From an uncultured Collinsella sp. (GTDB lineage: Bacteria; Actinomycetota; Coriobacteriia; Coriobacteriales; Coriobacteriaceae), in assembly GCA_900548565.1 (NCBI GenBank), contig URKV01000006.1, forward strand, positions 1 to 26,310: DNA of 26,310 nt, written 5' to 3'. Made by a program: the position numbers and the translations under genes. Below are positions 1-7,277 of this stretch, one piece after another. Within the stretch, counting starts at the first letter, position 1. The number at the start of each line of letters is the position of its first letter. The notes below the pieces were generated by a model. The model was not told the origin of the DNA. It saw only the letters and a program-made list of their open reading frames with translations, and did not search any database.

Positions 1-48
1 CGAGATGCTCAGGAGTCTCGTGGGCTCGGAGATGTGTATAAGAGACAG
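1..48 (+). other. Illumina Nextera adapter and i7 index (contamination)
   Basis: Bases 15-48 are identical to the Nextera transposase read-2 adapter: GTCTCGTGGGCTCGG at 15-29, followed by the 19-base mosaic end AGATGTGTATAAGAGACAG at 30-48. Bases 1-6 (CGAGAT) match the end of the P7 primer. Bases 7-14 (GCTCAGGA) sit exactly where the i7 index belongs and are the reverse complement of TCCTGAGC, which I recall as index N704. None of this is genomic. Read through, it adds the well-known artefact peptide SLVGSEMCIRDR to the N-terminus of the first gene. It should be trimmed. Confidence 0.98.
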
Positions 49-904
49 GGTCTACGGCATCCCCGAGTTCCGTCTGCCCAAGGCAGTCGTCAAGCGCGAG
101 ATTGACGGCCTGGAGGACATGGGCGTCAAGTTTGAGTACAACTCCGTCGTGGGCAACATGGCCACGGCCGAAGAGCTGTTCGAGCAGGGCTTCGACGCCA
201 TCTACGTGGCGACCGGCGCTGGCCTGCCCAAGTTCCTCAACGTCCCCGGCGAGAACCTGCCCAACGTCTTCTTCGCCAACGAGTACCTCACCCGCGTGAA
301 CCTGATGAAGGCCAACAAGTTCCCCGAGTACGACACCCCCACCAAGCACGGCAAGAACGTCGTTGTCTTTGGCGGCGGCAACGTGGCTATGGACGCCGTC
401 CGTACCGCCAAGCGCCTGGGCGCCGAGCACGCCATCATCGCCTACCGTCGTACCGAGGACGAGATGCCCTGCCGTCGCGCTGAGCTGCACCATGCCAAGG
501 CCGAGGGCGTCGAGGTTCTGCCGCTCGTCTCCCCGCTCGAGTTTGTCGCTGGCGAGGACGGCTCCGTGTGCGCCGTCAAGGTCCAGAAGATGGAGCTCGG
601 CGAGCCCGACGAGTCCGGCCGTCGTCGTCCGGTGCCCATCGAGGGCGCCATCGAGGAGATCCCCTGCGACGTCGCAATCTCGGCTATCGGCACCAACGCC
701 AACCCCTTCGCAAAGAAGATCGGCGGCAAGATGGAGCTCAACAAGTGGGGCTACATCGTCGCCGACGAGGAGACTGGCCAGACCACCGATCCCCGCATCT
801 GGGCTGGCGGCGACATCGTCACCGGTGCCGCTACGGTCATTCTGGCGATGGGCGCCGGCAAGAAGGCCGCCGCTTCCATCACCAAGAGCCTGCTGGGCGA
901 GTAA
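49..904 (+). CDS. gltA: NADPH-dependent glutamate synthase small-subunit family protein (5' truncated)
   Basis: Flavoprotein of the GltA/GltD family, which passes electrons from NADPH to a glutamate-forming partner. The retained 284 residues start at a YGIPEFRLPK motif typical of the FAD-domain junction. They contain a dinucleotide-binding GGGNVAMDA motif and end with the family's FAD-contacting segment (IWAGGDIVTGAATVILAMGAG). Full-length members are roughly 460 residues, so the Fe-S N-terminal domain and first FAD motif are missing because the contig begins here after adapter sequence. NfnB/NfnL, the NADPH-dependent ferredoxin oxidoreductase subunit, has the same core and cannot be excluded without the upstream gene. 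A good terminator follows directly. Confidence 0.88.
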
Positions 905-932
905 TCACCTGCAGCGCTAGCCACCAAACGGC

Positions 933-970
933 AAAGTCCCCGTCGAGCACACGCCCGGCGGGGACTTTTT
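933..970 (+). terminator. Rho-independent terminator after gltA
   Basis: AAAGTCCCCG at 933-942 pairs perfectly with CGGGGACTTT at 959-968. A run of five T ends at 970. It lies 29 bases after the stop codon. Confidence 0.9.
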
Positions 971-997
971 CTATGCCGGCCGCCCGACCACCACGAT

Positions 998-1344
998 GGG
1001 GACAGGCACCTTTGTGGTGGTTGGGGACTTGCCCGGCCGTTTTGTCTCAATCTGTAACAGTTAGGCCCTGTTGAGCATCGCAGTTGTTACAGATCGAGAT
1101 ATTGCGCCAGCCGCCTCCGCTTTATCTCAATCTGTAACAGCTAGAGGCCAAATATGCCGCCTGGTGTTACAGATCAAGACGTTGGGCTGACGGCCGGACG
1201 GTTCATCTAAATCTGTAACAGTTAAAGCCATTTTCGCTGGCTTGGTGTTACAGATCGAGATTTTGCAAAAGCCGAGGATAGACACCGCCGCCAAGGCCTT
1301 CCCCTCGGCCTAAAACAAAAACCACCACAAAGGTGCCTGTCCCC
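998..1344. repeat. Composite element bounded by 25-bp perfect inverted repeats
   Basis: The 25 bases at 998-1022 (GGGGACAGGCACC then TTTGTGGTGGTT) recur as an exact reverse complement at 1320-1344. Outside them the symmetry continues as ACCACCAC (987-994) against GTGGTGGT (1348-1355), with three unmatched bases between. Between the ends lies the six-arm array at 1044-1261. GGGGACAGGCACC is the style of element usually linked to REP-associated tyrosine transposases; that link is from general knowledge, and no such transposase gene is in the window. The 905-1364 gap holds no credible gene. Confidence 0.75.
1044..1261. repeat. Three tandem hairpins: six alternating copies of a 16-base arm
   Basis: The arm consensus is ATCTCRATCTGTAACA. 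Forward copies are at 1044-1059, 1124-1139 and 1205-1220. Reverse-complement copies are at 1085-1100, 1165-1180 and 1246-1261. The ten bases ATCTGTAACA are identical in all six. The gaps between successive arms are 25, 24, 25, 24 and 25 bases, and their sequences are mostly unrelated. Each forward/reverse pair can fold into a hairpin, repeating every 80-81 bases. Its function is not known to me. Confidence 0.85.
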
Positions 1345-1358
1345 TTTGTGGTGGTTTT
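1318..1358. terminator. Perfect hairpin between the gltA side and the kinase-like gene, possible bidirectional terminator
   Basis: AAAACCACCACAAAG (1318-1332) pairs perfectly with CTTTGTGGTGGTTTT (1344-1358) around an 11-base loop. The stem ends in T runs on both strands. It starts 6 bases beyond the stop of the minus-strand kinase-like gene. It overlaps the right end of the composite repeat, so the repeat itself may serve as terminator. Confidence 0.7.
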
Positions 1359-1364
1359 GATCGG

Positions 1365-1988
1365 TTAGCCTTCGAGCTGGGCCACTTTGTAGCGGTAGGC
1401 AGCGGCGATAACGTCCTTGCAGCCCTCGCGGCCCAGCTTGGCGCGGTTGACGACGATATCCTTGCCGCTCGTCATCTTCCACTTTCCGGCGCTATAGCGC
1501 TTATAGAACGCCTCGCGCGCCTTCTGCTGCTGCTTGACCAGCTTGGCGCCTTTCTTTTTATTAAGGCCACGCTTCTTGCGCACGATCTCGACGCGGTCCT
1601 CAAAGGGTGCGGTCACCAGCACGGCAATGTGATTGGGGTTGTTGCGCAGCAGGTAATCGGACAGACGGCCTTCGATAATGCAGCTCTCGGTCTCGCCCAA
1701 ATCCAAAATCACCTGGCTCATCTTTTGGAACAACTTATCCGAGTACGAACGCGCATCGTAGCGGTCGGGCAGAAACGCCATGTTCTCCACGGCCAGGCGC
1801 TCGTCATAGGCGGCCATCTTATCGAGCGACTCGCCCGCGCGCAGCGACGCACGCACCAGCAGCTCGTTGTCGTACAGTGGAATCCCCAACTCGTTGGCGA
1901 GGATGCGTCCGATCTCGTGGCCCTCGGCACCAAAGTCGCGCGCGATGGTAATGACCACAGGACTCTTCTTGTTCTCCAGATCGCTCAT
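1365..1988 (-). CDS. Cytidylate kinase-like family protein
   Basis: A 207-residue protein of the cytidylate kinase-like family (Cmk2-type, P-loop NTP kinase fold). Residues 13-40 carry the family's diagnostic opening, ITIARDFGAEGHEIG followed by LANELGIPLYD, a variant nucleotide-binding loop. A later CIIEGR segment and an Arg/Lys-rich lid (VRKKRGLNKKKG) fit a phosphoryl-transfer enzyme. True Cmk proteins are about 220 residues and have a classic GPAGSGKST loop, so the real substrate is unproven. The ATG at 1988 is preceded by AGAAAGGA at good spacing. The gene is alone; the amino acid transporter operon lies upstream on the same strand behind a long hairpin. Confidence 0.82.
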   Translation of the reverse strand: MSDLENKKSPVVITIARDFGAEGHEIGRILANELGIPLYDNELLVRASLRAGESLDKMAAYDERLAVENMAFLPDRYDARSYSDKLFQKMSQVILDLGETESCIIEGRLSDYLLRNNPNHIAVLVTAPFEDRVEIVRKKRGLNKKKGAKLVKQQQKAREAFYKRYSAGKWKMTSGKDIVVNRAKLGREGCKDVIAAAYRYKVAQLEG

Positions 1989-2059
1989 CGCGATTCCTTT
2001 CTAACAGATGAGAAATAGGCGATTCCTGATTCCCATTTTGTCACTTACGACCGTCCTGG

Positions 2060-2153
2060 TTTCCCAAGTGCGGCAGATTGCCCCGAAAGAGGAGCGCCGC
2101 GTACTAAATGTACGCAAGCGACGATTGAGGGGCAAGGTGCCGTGCTTGGGGAA
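2060..2153. repeat. Long imperfect hairpin with perfect GCGTAC/GTACGC tip
   Basis: The outer arm 2060-2084 (TTTCCCAAGTGCGGCA, then ATTGCCCC) pairs with 2129-2153 (GGGGCAAGG, then TGCCGTGCTTGGGGAA) with few mismatches. At the centre GCGTAC (2099-2104) pairs perfectly with GTACGC (2110-2115) around TAAAT. It sits just after the amino acid ABC operon and before the kinase-like gene. No T run follows on the minus strand, so it is not a standard intrinsic terminator. Confidence 0.7.
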
Positions 2154-2159
2154 GCAGGA

Positions 2160-2798
2160 CTATGCGGCTACGATACGGCGTTGATAAGCCCTCACCAGCA
2201 GCGAGATACCAAAGTTGAGCACAAAGTACATCGCAAACACCAGGCCGTAGAGCATAAGAACCTGCGACAGGTCGATCGCGTGGGCCATCACGACGTTTGC
2301 CGTGTACATGAGCTCGGCCACGTTAATGCCCGAAAGATACGAGCTGTCCTTGATGACGGTCGTGCACTGGCTAAACAGCGCCGGAATGATCGTCTTAAAC
2401 GTCTGCGGCAGAATGATGTAGCGCATGGTGGCAAAGAAGCCAAAGCCCTGGCTCTGCGCCGCCTCAAACTGGCCGCGCGGAATCGAGTTGAGGCCGCCGC
2501 GCACAATCTCGGCCATAACAGCGCTGGTAAACAGCGTAAAGGCGATGGTCGAAATCACAATGTCCAGACCCTGCACCGTAAAGTAGATAAACAGAATCCA
2601 CAGCAGGTTCGGCGTGCAACGGAACAGCTCGATGTAGGCGCTCACCAAAATACGGAACGGGCGGGGCGCATAGCTTTTAACGAGCGCCAGCACCGTGCCA
2701 AAGATAAGCGAGAAAAAGATCGACAGCGCCGAGATCTCGATTGTCTTAACAAAGCCGCCCCAAATGTAGAGCAGGTTGGTCGCGTTGAAGATTTCCAT
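2160..2798 (-). CDS. Amino acid ABC transporter permease (second permease of the operon)
   Basis: A 212-residue inner-membrane permease of the His/Glu/Gln/Arg/opine family (polar amino acid uptake). The hydrophobic N-terminal half carries the family's three-helix signature. The cytoplasmic EAA loop that docks the ATPase is visible as SIPRGQFEAAQSQGF, followed by RYIILPQ. The ATG is three bases after the stop of the preceding permease, so the two are translationally close and likely form a heterodimer. It is the last gene of the ATPase - binding protein - permease - permease operon. The specificity (glutamine, glutamate, aspartate) is inferred from family only. Confidence 0.92.
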   Translation of the reverse strand: MEIFNATNLLYIWGGFVKTIEISALSIFFSLIFGTVLALVKSYAPRPFRILVSAYIELFRCTPNLLWILFIYFTVQGLDIVISTIAFTLFTSAVMAEIVRGGLNSIPRGQFEAAQSQGFGFFATMRYIILPQTFKTIIPALFSQCTTVIKDSSYLSGINVAELMYTANVVMAHAIDLSQVLMLYGLVFAMYFVLNFGISLLVRAYQRRIVAA

Positions 2799-2801
2799 GC
2801 G

Positions 2802-3548
2802 CTAGGCCTCCTCTACGTTGTCGAGCCCCAGCTCGGCCAGGCTCACGCCGCGCGGACGCTCCTTGGAGCGGCGCTCGAGCCACTGCACCAGCATGGCGAG
2901 CGGAAAGCAGATGATGAAGTACATAAGGCAGCAGACGATGTATCCCTGCAGGTAACCGTACAGACTCACAAAGTTGTCGGAACGGTACATAAGGTCGCCG
3001 CCGGCCACAAGCGCCAGCACCGACGTGTTCTTGACCAGGTTGAGCGCCTGGTTACACAGCGGCGGCAGAATGATCTTGAATGTCTGGGGCAGCACGATGT
3101 ACCAGTACGCCTGGGCACGGGTGAAGCCCTGGCTCTGGGCCGCCTCCATCTGACCGCGCGGAACCGCCTCGATACCAGTGCGGATAACCTCCGAAATGTA
3201 GGCCGCGTGATACAGGCCCACACCCAAGAAGCCCAGCACGAACGGCGCGATGCGCACCGGCTGGTCGGCACCGGTTATGGCCTGCAAAAACTGCGGACCG
3301 GCCATGTACATAAAGAGCACCTGCACGGGCAACGGGGTGTTCTGGTAAAACTCCACGTACACGCGGCTTATGGCGCGCAGCACGCGCGAGCGAGTGGTAG
3401 AGAACACGCCCAGCAGCGTGCCCAGCACCAGCGACAGCAGCAGACCGGCAACGACCACTTGCAGCGTCACGCCAAAGCCCTCCCAGAAGGGCCCCATGTT
3501 TTGAAATGTCGTCGACCAACGGTCGGCGTCAAATAATCCTTCGAGCAT
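2802..3548 (-). CDS. Amino acid ABC transporter permease (first permease of the operon)
   Basis: A 248-residue permease of the same family as its neighbour, with several membrane segments (for example VVVAGLLLSLVLGTLLGVF) and an EAA loop AVPRGQMEAAQSQGF followed by YWYIVLPQTFKIILPP. I start it at the ATG at 3548 because GGAAGG lies at proper spacing upstream. A longer frame reaching 3581 would overlap the binding-protein gene and has no such site. The C-terminus is charged and cytoplasmic (SLAELGLDNVEEA). It probably pairs with the downstream permease to form the channel of one importer. Confidence 0.92.
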   Translation of the reverse strand: MLEGLFDADRWSTTFQNMGPFWEGFGVTLQVVVAGLLLSLVLGTLLGVFSTTRSRVLRAISRVYVEFYQNTPLPVQVLFMYMAGPQFLQAITGADQPVRIAPFVLGFLGVGLYHAAYISEVIRTGIEAVPRGQMEAAQSQGFTRAQAYWYIVLPQTFKIILPPLCNQALNLVKNTSVLALVAGGDLMYRSDNFVSLYGYLQGYIVCCLMYFIICFPLAMLVQWLERRSKERPRGVSLAELGLDNVEEA

Positions 3549-3573
3549 TTGATTCCTTCCTTGGACGATGTGC

Positions 3574-4449
3574 CTATACAAGACCCCAGGTCTTGACCTC
3601 TTGGTCGAGCCAGCCGTCGGCCAGGCGATCGCAAATCACCTGATCGACCACGGCCGAAAGGTCGCAGCCTTTCTTGGTCGCCACGCCGTAGCCCTGCTCG
3701 CCAAACTTGACCTCGGGCTGCAGCAGCTCAACGGTCTCGTTCATGTAACCGGCCAGCGTGGAGCGGTCCATGGCAAAGACGTCGATATTGCCGGCATCGA
3801 GCGAACTCTTGATGATGGGGTAGCCGCTAAAGGCCCTAAACTCGGGCTTGCAGCTAAAGCCGTTGTCCTTGATCATCTGCTCGATCAGGCCCTGCGTGGT
3901 AGCACCCTGGCTCACGCCGATGACCTTGCCGTCCAGGTCCTCAATCGAGGTAAAGCCCGAACGCTTCTTGACCATGAGCCCCACATAGTCGGTGCGGTAC
4001 GGCGTCGAGAAATCCCAGCTCTTCTTGCGCTCGTCGGTGATGGTGTAGGTCGCCGCGACCACGTCGAGTTGGCCGTTATCGATCAGCGGGCCGCGTGTCT
4101 TGGGCGTTACGTCGGTAAACTCGACAAGCTCCTGGGCGCGGGCCTCCTTGTAGCTCACGTCAAAGACAGCGGCGGCGATCTGATAGCACAAATCGACTTC
4201 CATGCCCTCAAAGCGGCCCCTGGCGGTGTCGTAATAGCCATAGCCGGGAACGTCTTTCTTAACGCCGGCATTCAGATGGCCACGCGATTTGATGGCCGCA
4301 AGCTTGGACCCCTTGTCGGAGTCCTCGCCGCTGGTGGAGTTGCCGCAACCGGTAAGCGCGGTCCCCGTCAGCGCGAGCATGCCGGCGCCCGCCAGCTGCA
4401 AAAAGTGACGGCGCGACACGGCCGCCCTCGTCATATCCGTCATGTCCAT
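3574..4449 (-). CDS. Amino acid ABC transporter substrate-binding lipoprotein
   Basis: Solute-binding protein of family 3, anchored outside the membrane. The N-terminus combines a twin-arginine-like SRRHFLQLAG stretch with a lipobox LTGC at about residue 35, so Tat or Sec export followed by lipidation is likely. The mature part has the family motifs RFEGMEVDLCYQIAAAVF, TYTITDERKKSWDFS and GVSQGATTQGLI. The KSWDFSTPY stretch resembles aspartate/glutamate binders such as PEB1, so acidic amino acids or glutamine are plausible ligands. The start is uncertain: GTG at 4452, ATG at 4449 and further in-frame ATGs at 4443 and 4434 are all possible, and none has a strong Shine-Dalgarno. It follows the ATPase stop by only a few bases. 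Confidence 0.9.
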   Translation of the reverse strand: MDMTDMTRAAVSRRHFLQLAGAGMLALTGTALTGCGNSTSGEDSDKGSKLAAIKSRGHLNAGVKKDVPGYGYYDTARGRFEGMEVDLCYQIAAAVFDVSYKEARAQELVEFTDVTPKTRGPLIDNGQLDVVAATYTITDERKKSWDFSTPYRTDYVGLMVKKRSGFTSIEDLDGKVIGVSQGATTQGLIEQMIKDNGFSCKPEFRAFSGYPIIKSSLDAGNIDVFAMDRSTLAGYMNETVELLQPEVKFGEQGYGVATKKGCDLSAVVDQVICDRLADGWLDQEVKTWGLV

Positions 4450-4457
4450 CACCGCGC

Positions 4458-5189
4458 CTAGTGCAGAATCTTGGACAGGAACTCGCGGCAGCGCGGGTTC
4501 TCGGGGTTATCGAAGAAGTGCTCGGGCGTGCCCTCCTCCAGGATACGGCCGTCCTCCATAAAGATGACGCGGTCGGCCACCTGGCGCGCAAAGCCCATCT
4601 CGTGCGTCACGCAGATCATGGTGATGTCCTCCTGCGCGAGCTCAATCATAACGTCCAGAACCTCCTGGACCATCTCGGGGTCGAGCGCCGAGGTCGGCTC
4701 GTCAAACAGGATGATGGGCTGCTTGGTGCACAGGGCACGGGCGATGGCGATGCGCTGCTGCTGACCACCCGAGAGATTCTGCGGATACTCGCCGGCCTTA
4801 TGCGCCATGCCGACGCGCTTGAGCGCGGCGATGGCGATCTCGGTCGCCTCCTCCTTGCTCTTCTTTTGCAGCTTGATGGGCGCGAGCGTCAGGTTGCCCA
4901 GCACCGTCATGTTGGGATACAGGTTGAACTGCTGAAACACCATGGAGCTGTACTTGCGAGCCATCTCCAGGTGATTCTTTTTGGTGAGCGGCGTACCGTC
5001 GATGACGACCTCGCCCGACGTGGGCTCCTCCAGATAATCGACGCAACGGATGAGCGTCGACTTACCCGAGCCGGAAGGCCCGATCATTACGAGCTTCTCG
5101 CCGCGCTTGACGGTGAGATTGATATCTTTGAGCACATGCAGGTCGCCAAAGTACTTGTTGAGATGCTTGATCTCGATCATGTCTGCCAT
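4458..5189 (-). CDS. glnQ: Polar amino acid ABC transporter ATP-binding protein
   Basis: A 243-residue ATPase of the GlnQ/HisP class that powers the importer encoded downstream. Visible motifs are Walker A GPSGSGKST (near residue 38), Q-loop VFQQFNLYPNMTVLGN, signature LSGGQQQR, Walker B IILFDEPTSALDPE and switch histidine in CVTHEMGFA. The length is standard. It is the first gene of the operon on the minus strand. A TACAAT -10-like hexamer lies at 5225-5230 on that strand, but I see no good -35. The symbol describes the class; the substrate is not proven. Confidence 0.93.
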   Translation of the reverse strand: MADMIEIKHLNKYFGDLHVLKDINLTVKRGEKLVMIGPSGSGKSTLIRCVDYLEEPTSGEVVIDGTPLTKKNHLEMARKYSSMVFQQFNLYPNMTVLGNLTLAPIKLQKKSKEEATEIAIAALKRVGMAHKAGEYPQNLSGGQQQRIAIARALCTKQPIILFDEPTSALDPEMVQEVLDVMIELAQEDITMICVTHEMGFARQVADRVIFMEDGRILEEGTPEHFFDNPENPRCREFLSKILH

Positions 5190-5224
5190 GAATGTCCCTT
5201 CCCTGCGTTTACACGAGTTGAACT

Positions 5225-5230
5225 ATTGTA
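5225..5230 (-). promoter_or_regulatory. Candidate -10 element for the amino acid ABC operon
   Basis: TACAAT reads on the minus strand about 36 bases upstream of the ATPase ATG. The region 17 bases further upstream does not resemble TTGACA, so this is weak. Confidence 0.3.
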
Positions 5231-5297
5231 CGGAAAGAACCATGTTTCCGCAGCCCACACTACATTCCCGTAAAGAACCCGCAACCTTTAACCCACT

Positions 5298-5360
5298 CAT
5301 TGGGGACAGACTTAAATGAGTGCCCGCTCATTCGGCACTCATTTAAGTCTGTCCCCAATG
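5298..5360. repeat. Perfect 27-bp GGGGAC hairpin (REP-like)
   Basis: The 27 bases at 5298-5324 (CATTGGGGACAGACTTAAAT and on) are the exact reverse complement of 5334-5360, with a 9-base loop. It stands in the gap between the ABC operon promoter and the yqeY terminator. The GGGGACAG start places it with the other REP-like hairpins here. Confidence 0.85.
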
Positions 5361-5375
5361 ATTGCCCAGCCCAGC

Positions 5376-5410
5376 AAAAAGGGGCGCGACCATGACGGCC
5401 ACGCCCCCTC
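5376..5410 (-). terminator. Rho-independent terminator after yqeY
   Basis: On the minus strand GGGGCG (5407-5402) pairs with CGCCCC (5386-5381) and is followed by TTTTT (5380-5376). It lies about 30 bases beyond the yqeY stop codon. Confidence 0.85.
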
Positions 5411-5436
5411 AACATCAACTATGTACCGCTCGGCCC

Positions 5437-5880
5437 CTACGCGAGTTTGGCGCCGACGATCTTTGCCGCTGCCGGCTTGTCGAAGTTGCCGCCGGTGGCC
5501 TTGCCGAGTGCGCCCATAACCTGGCCCATCTGCTTCTTGGACGTGGCGCCCAGCTCGGCGATAACCTGCTCGGTCAGGGCCTCGAGCTCCTCGCCCGAAA
5601 CCTGTGCGGGCAGCAGGCTCTCCAGAATCTTGACCTGCTCGGTCAGGTTGTCGGTACGCTCCTGGTCAGTGCCGGCCTTGATGGACATCTCCAGTGTCTC
5701 GCTCGTCTGCTTGATCAGACGCTTGATCATGCTGTTGACGTCTTCCTCGGTCACATCGCGGCGCTCGTTGACCTCGATGTTCTTCACCTCGGCCTTAACC
5801 TGGCGAATGATGGACAGGCGAACCTTGTCCTTGGCCTTCATGGCCGCAATCATTTCCTTCTGCAGCTCTTCGTTGGTCAT
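5437..5880 (-). CDS. yqeY: GatB/YqeY domain-containing protein
   Basis: A 147-residue YqeY protein, the domain also found at the C-terminus of the GatB amidotransferase subunit and thought to bind tRNA. The N-terminus (ELQKEMIAAMKAKDKVRLSI) and a C-terminal LPAQVSGEEL, then TSKKQMGQVMGALG and KPAAAKIVGAKL, are diagnostic. The ATG at 5880 has AGGAGG eight bases upstream; an in-frame TTG two codons earlier is too close to that site. It lies 54 bases after the PpiC-type foldase gene on the same strand and may be co-transcribed with it. Its cellular role is not settled for the family. Confidence 0.92.
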   Translation of the reverse strand: MTNEELQKEMIAAMKAKDKVRLSIIRQVKAEVKNIEVNERRDVTEEDVNSMIKRLIKQTSETLEMSIKAGTDQERTDNLTEQVKILESLLPAQVSGEELEALTEQVIAELGATSKKQMGQVMGALGKATGGNFDKPAAAKIVGAKLA

Positions 5881-5934
5881 CTGCAAATCCTCCTCAATAG
5901 TGCGGACGGCACTCGCACGAGCGCCGCCCCATGA

Positions 5935-7155
5935 TTACTCAGTCGTCGACGAATCGTCGGTCGAGCTCTTGGTGACGCCCTTCAGGCTGACGTTATACGG
6001 GACGTCCTTGGGCATGGGGTTGACAGTGATGTCGGCATCCTTCTTGTACTGCTCCAGCCACTCGCTGTACGCGGTGCTGGCCGCCTGTGTCTTCACCACG
6101 TTGGAGACGTACTTCTTGATGGCCTTGGGCACCTGGTTGATGTCATCGACCTGATTATCGACATGGAAGTAGTCGGTGCACTTGATGATGTGGTAACCAT
6201 AGGTCGACTCGACGACTTCGCTCACGTCGCCCTTGTTGAGCCCCTCGAGCGCCGTCTGGTAGCTGTCGACGAAAGTGGTGAGCTTATCCCAGCCCACATC
6301 GCCCTTCTTCTCCTTGGAACCGGTGTCCTCGGAGTACTGCTCAACGGCGTCCTCAAAGCTCAGCTCGCCGGAGTTAATCTTGTCCAGGCACTCCTGCGCC
6401 TTGGCCTTGGCGGCGGCCTTGTCCTCGTCGGAGGCGTCGGAATCAACCTTGATCAGGATGTTCGACGAGCGGCGAGCATCGTTGTAGTTAGACAGGTTCT
6501 CGTTGATGTAATCGACGATCTCGCTGTCCTTGGGCTTGCTGGTGGGCGCCACGGCATCCTTGAGTTTCTGCTGCGCCAGGCTCTCCTTGAGCGAATCCTT
6601 GTAGGTGTCCTCGGTATAGCCGTAGGTCTTGAGGGTCTTCTTAAAGGCCTTGGCACCGCCCGCGCTCTTGCACGCGTCCTTCCAAGCCTTCTCGACCTCC
6701 TCGTCCGACACCGTCACGCCGTTCTCCTTCTGTGCCTGTTGAAGCAGAATCTGCTGCGTGTAGGAGTCGATGAGTTGCTTGCGGTACTTCTTGGGCGTGA
6801 GGTCGTTGTCAACCAGATACTGCGCCCAATCCTCATCCTTGGTGTAGCCGTAGGACGTGCGCATGCTCATGATCTGCTTGGTCACGGTGTCCTCGGTGAG
6901 GTTGGTGCCGTTGATAGTTGCAGCAACACCGCCGGTCAGCTTGTAGCCCGAAGTGTCCTCGGCCTGCGACATAAGGCCGGAGCACGCCATCGCCGAGACG
7001 GAAAGCAGCATCGCCAGCACGCCGATGACCACCAGGACGATCTTGACGGTCTTAGACACGTACGTCTTGCGCTGCTTCTTGCGAGAGCTGGAGGCAGCGC
7101 GGGCCTGCTGCTCGAGCGTCGGCGCGGCCTCGGAGTTCTTTTTCTTGTTTGCCAT
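5935..7155 (-). CDS. Membrane-anchored PpiC-type peptidylprolyl isomerase / foldase (SurA/PrsA-like)
   Basis: A 406-residue extracytoplasmic folding factor. A basic N-terminus (residues 1-37) is followed by one membrane helix at about 38-60, a SurA-N-like helical region at about 75-205, a parvulin-type PpiC domain at about 229-328 (SSNILIKV, then FEDAVEQYSEDTGS, KGDVGWD and VVESTYGYHIIK) and a Ser/Thr-rich tail. The helix ends MACSG, but a leucine lacks the usual lipobox position, so it is more likely a membrane anchor than a lipoprotein. I chose the ATG at 7155 because AAAGG precedes it; a longer frame to 7416 runs through palindromic intergenic DNA. Parvulin isomerase activity is expected for the family; clients are unknown. 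Confidence 0.87.
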   Translation of the reverse strand: MANKKKNSEAAPTLEQQARAASSSRKKQRKTYVSKTVKIVLVVIGVLAMLLSVSAMACSGLMSQAEDTSGYKLTGGVAATINGTNLTEDTVTKQIMSMRTSYGYTKDEDWAQYLVDNDLTPKKYRKQLIDSYTQQILLQQAQKENGVTVSDEEVEKAWKDACKSAGGAKAFKKTLKTYGYTEDTYKDSLKESLAQQKLKDAVAPTSKPKDSEIVDYINENLSNYNDARRSSNILIKVDSDASDEDKAAAKAKAQECLDKINSGELSFEDAVEQYSEDTGSKEKKGDVGWDKLTTFVDSYQTALEGLNKGDVSEVVESTYGYHIIKCTDYFHVDNQVDDINQVPKAIKKYVSNVVKTQAASTAYSEWLEQYKKDADITVNPMPKDVPYNVSLKGVTKSSTDDSSTTE

Positions 7156-7222
7156 AGTTGGCCTTTCGCATAACGAATCGAACAAACGCCATTGTGTCAC
7201 AACGCGGCCCCCGCGGCACGCT

Positions 7223-7273
7223 TGGTGCATTGGGGACAGGTTAATCTGCACCATTTTGGTGCAAAGGGGACAG
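7223..7273. repeat. Tandem GGTGCA/GGGGACAG repeat pair
   Basis: TTGGTGCANNGGGGACAG appears twice in the same orientation (7222-7239 and 7256-7273). TGCACCA between them can pair with either TGGTGCA. It looks like two partial REP-like units beside the larger palindrome at 7278-7331. Confidence 0.65.
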
Positions 7274-7277
7274 ATGT

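Noticed and set aside
1044..1261. Regular repeat-spacer array resembling CRISPR
   Set aside because: The repeats alternate orientation, are only 16 bases long, and no cas gene is present.
2142..3536. Long plus-strand open frame over the amino acid permeases
   Set aside because: It is antisense to two clear permease genes, rich in His, Gln and Arg as expected of a GC-rich shadow frame, and has no recognisable domain.
5225..5230. Full sigma-70 promoter for the amino acid ABC operon
   Set aside because: Only the -10-like hexamer is convincing, so I list that alone at low confidence.
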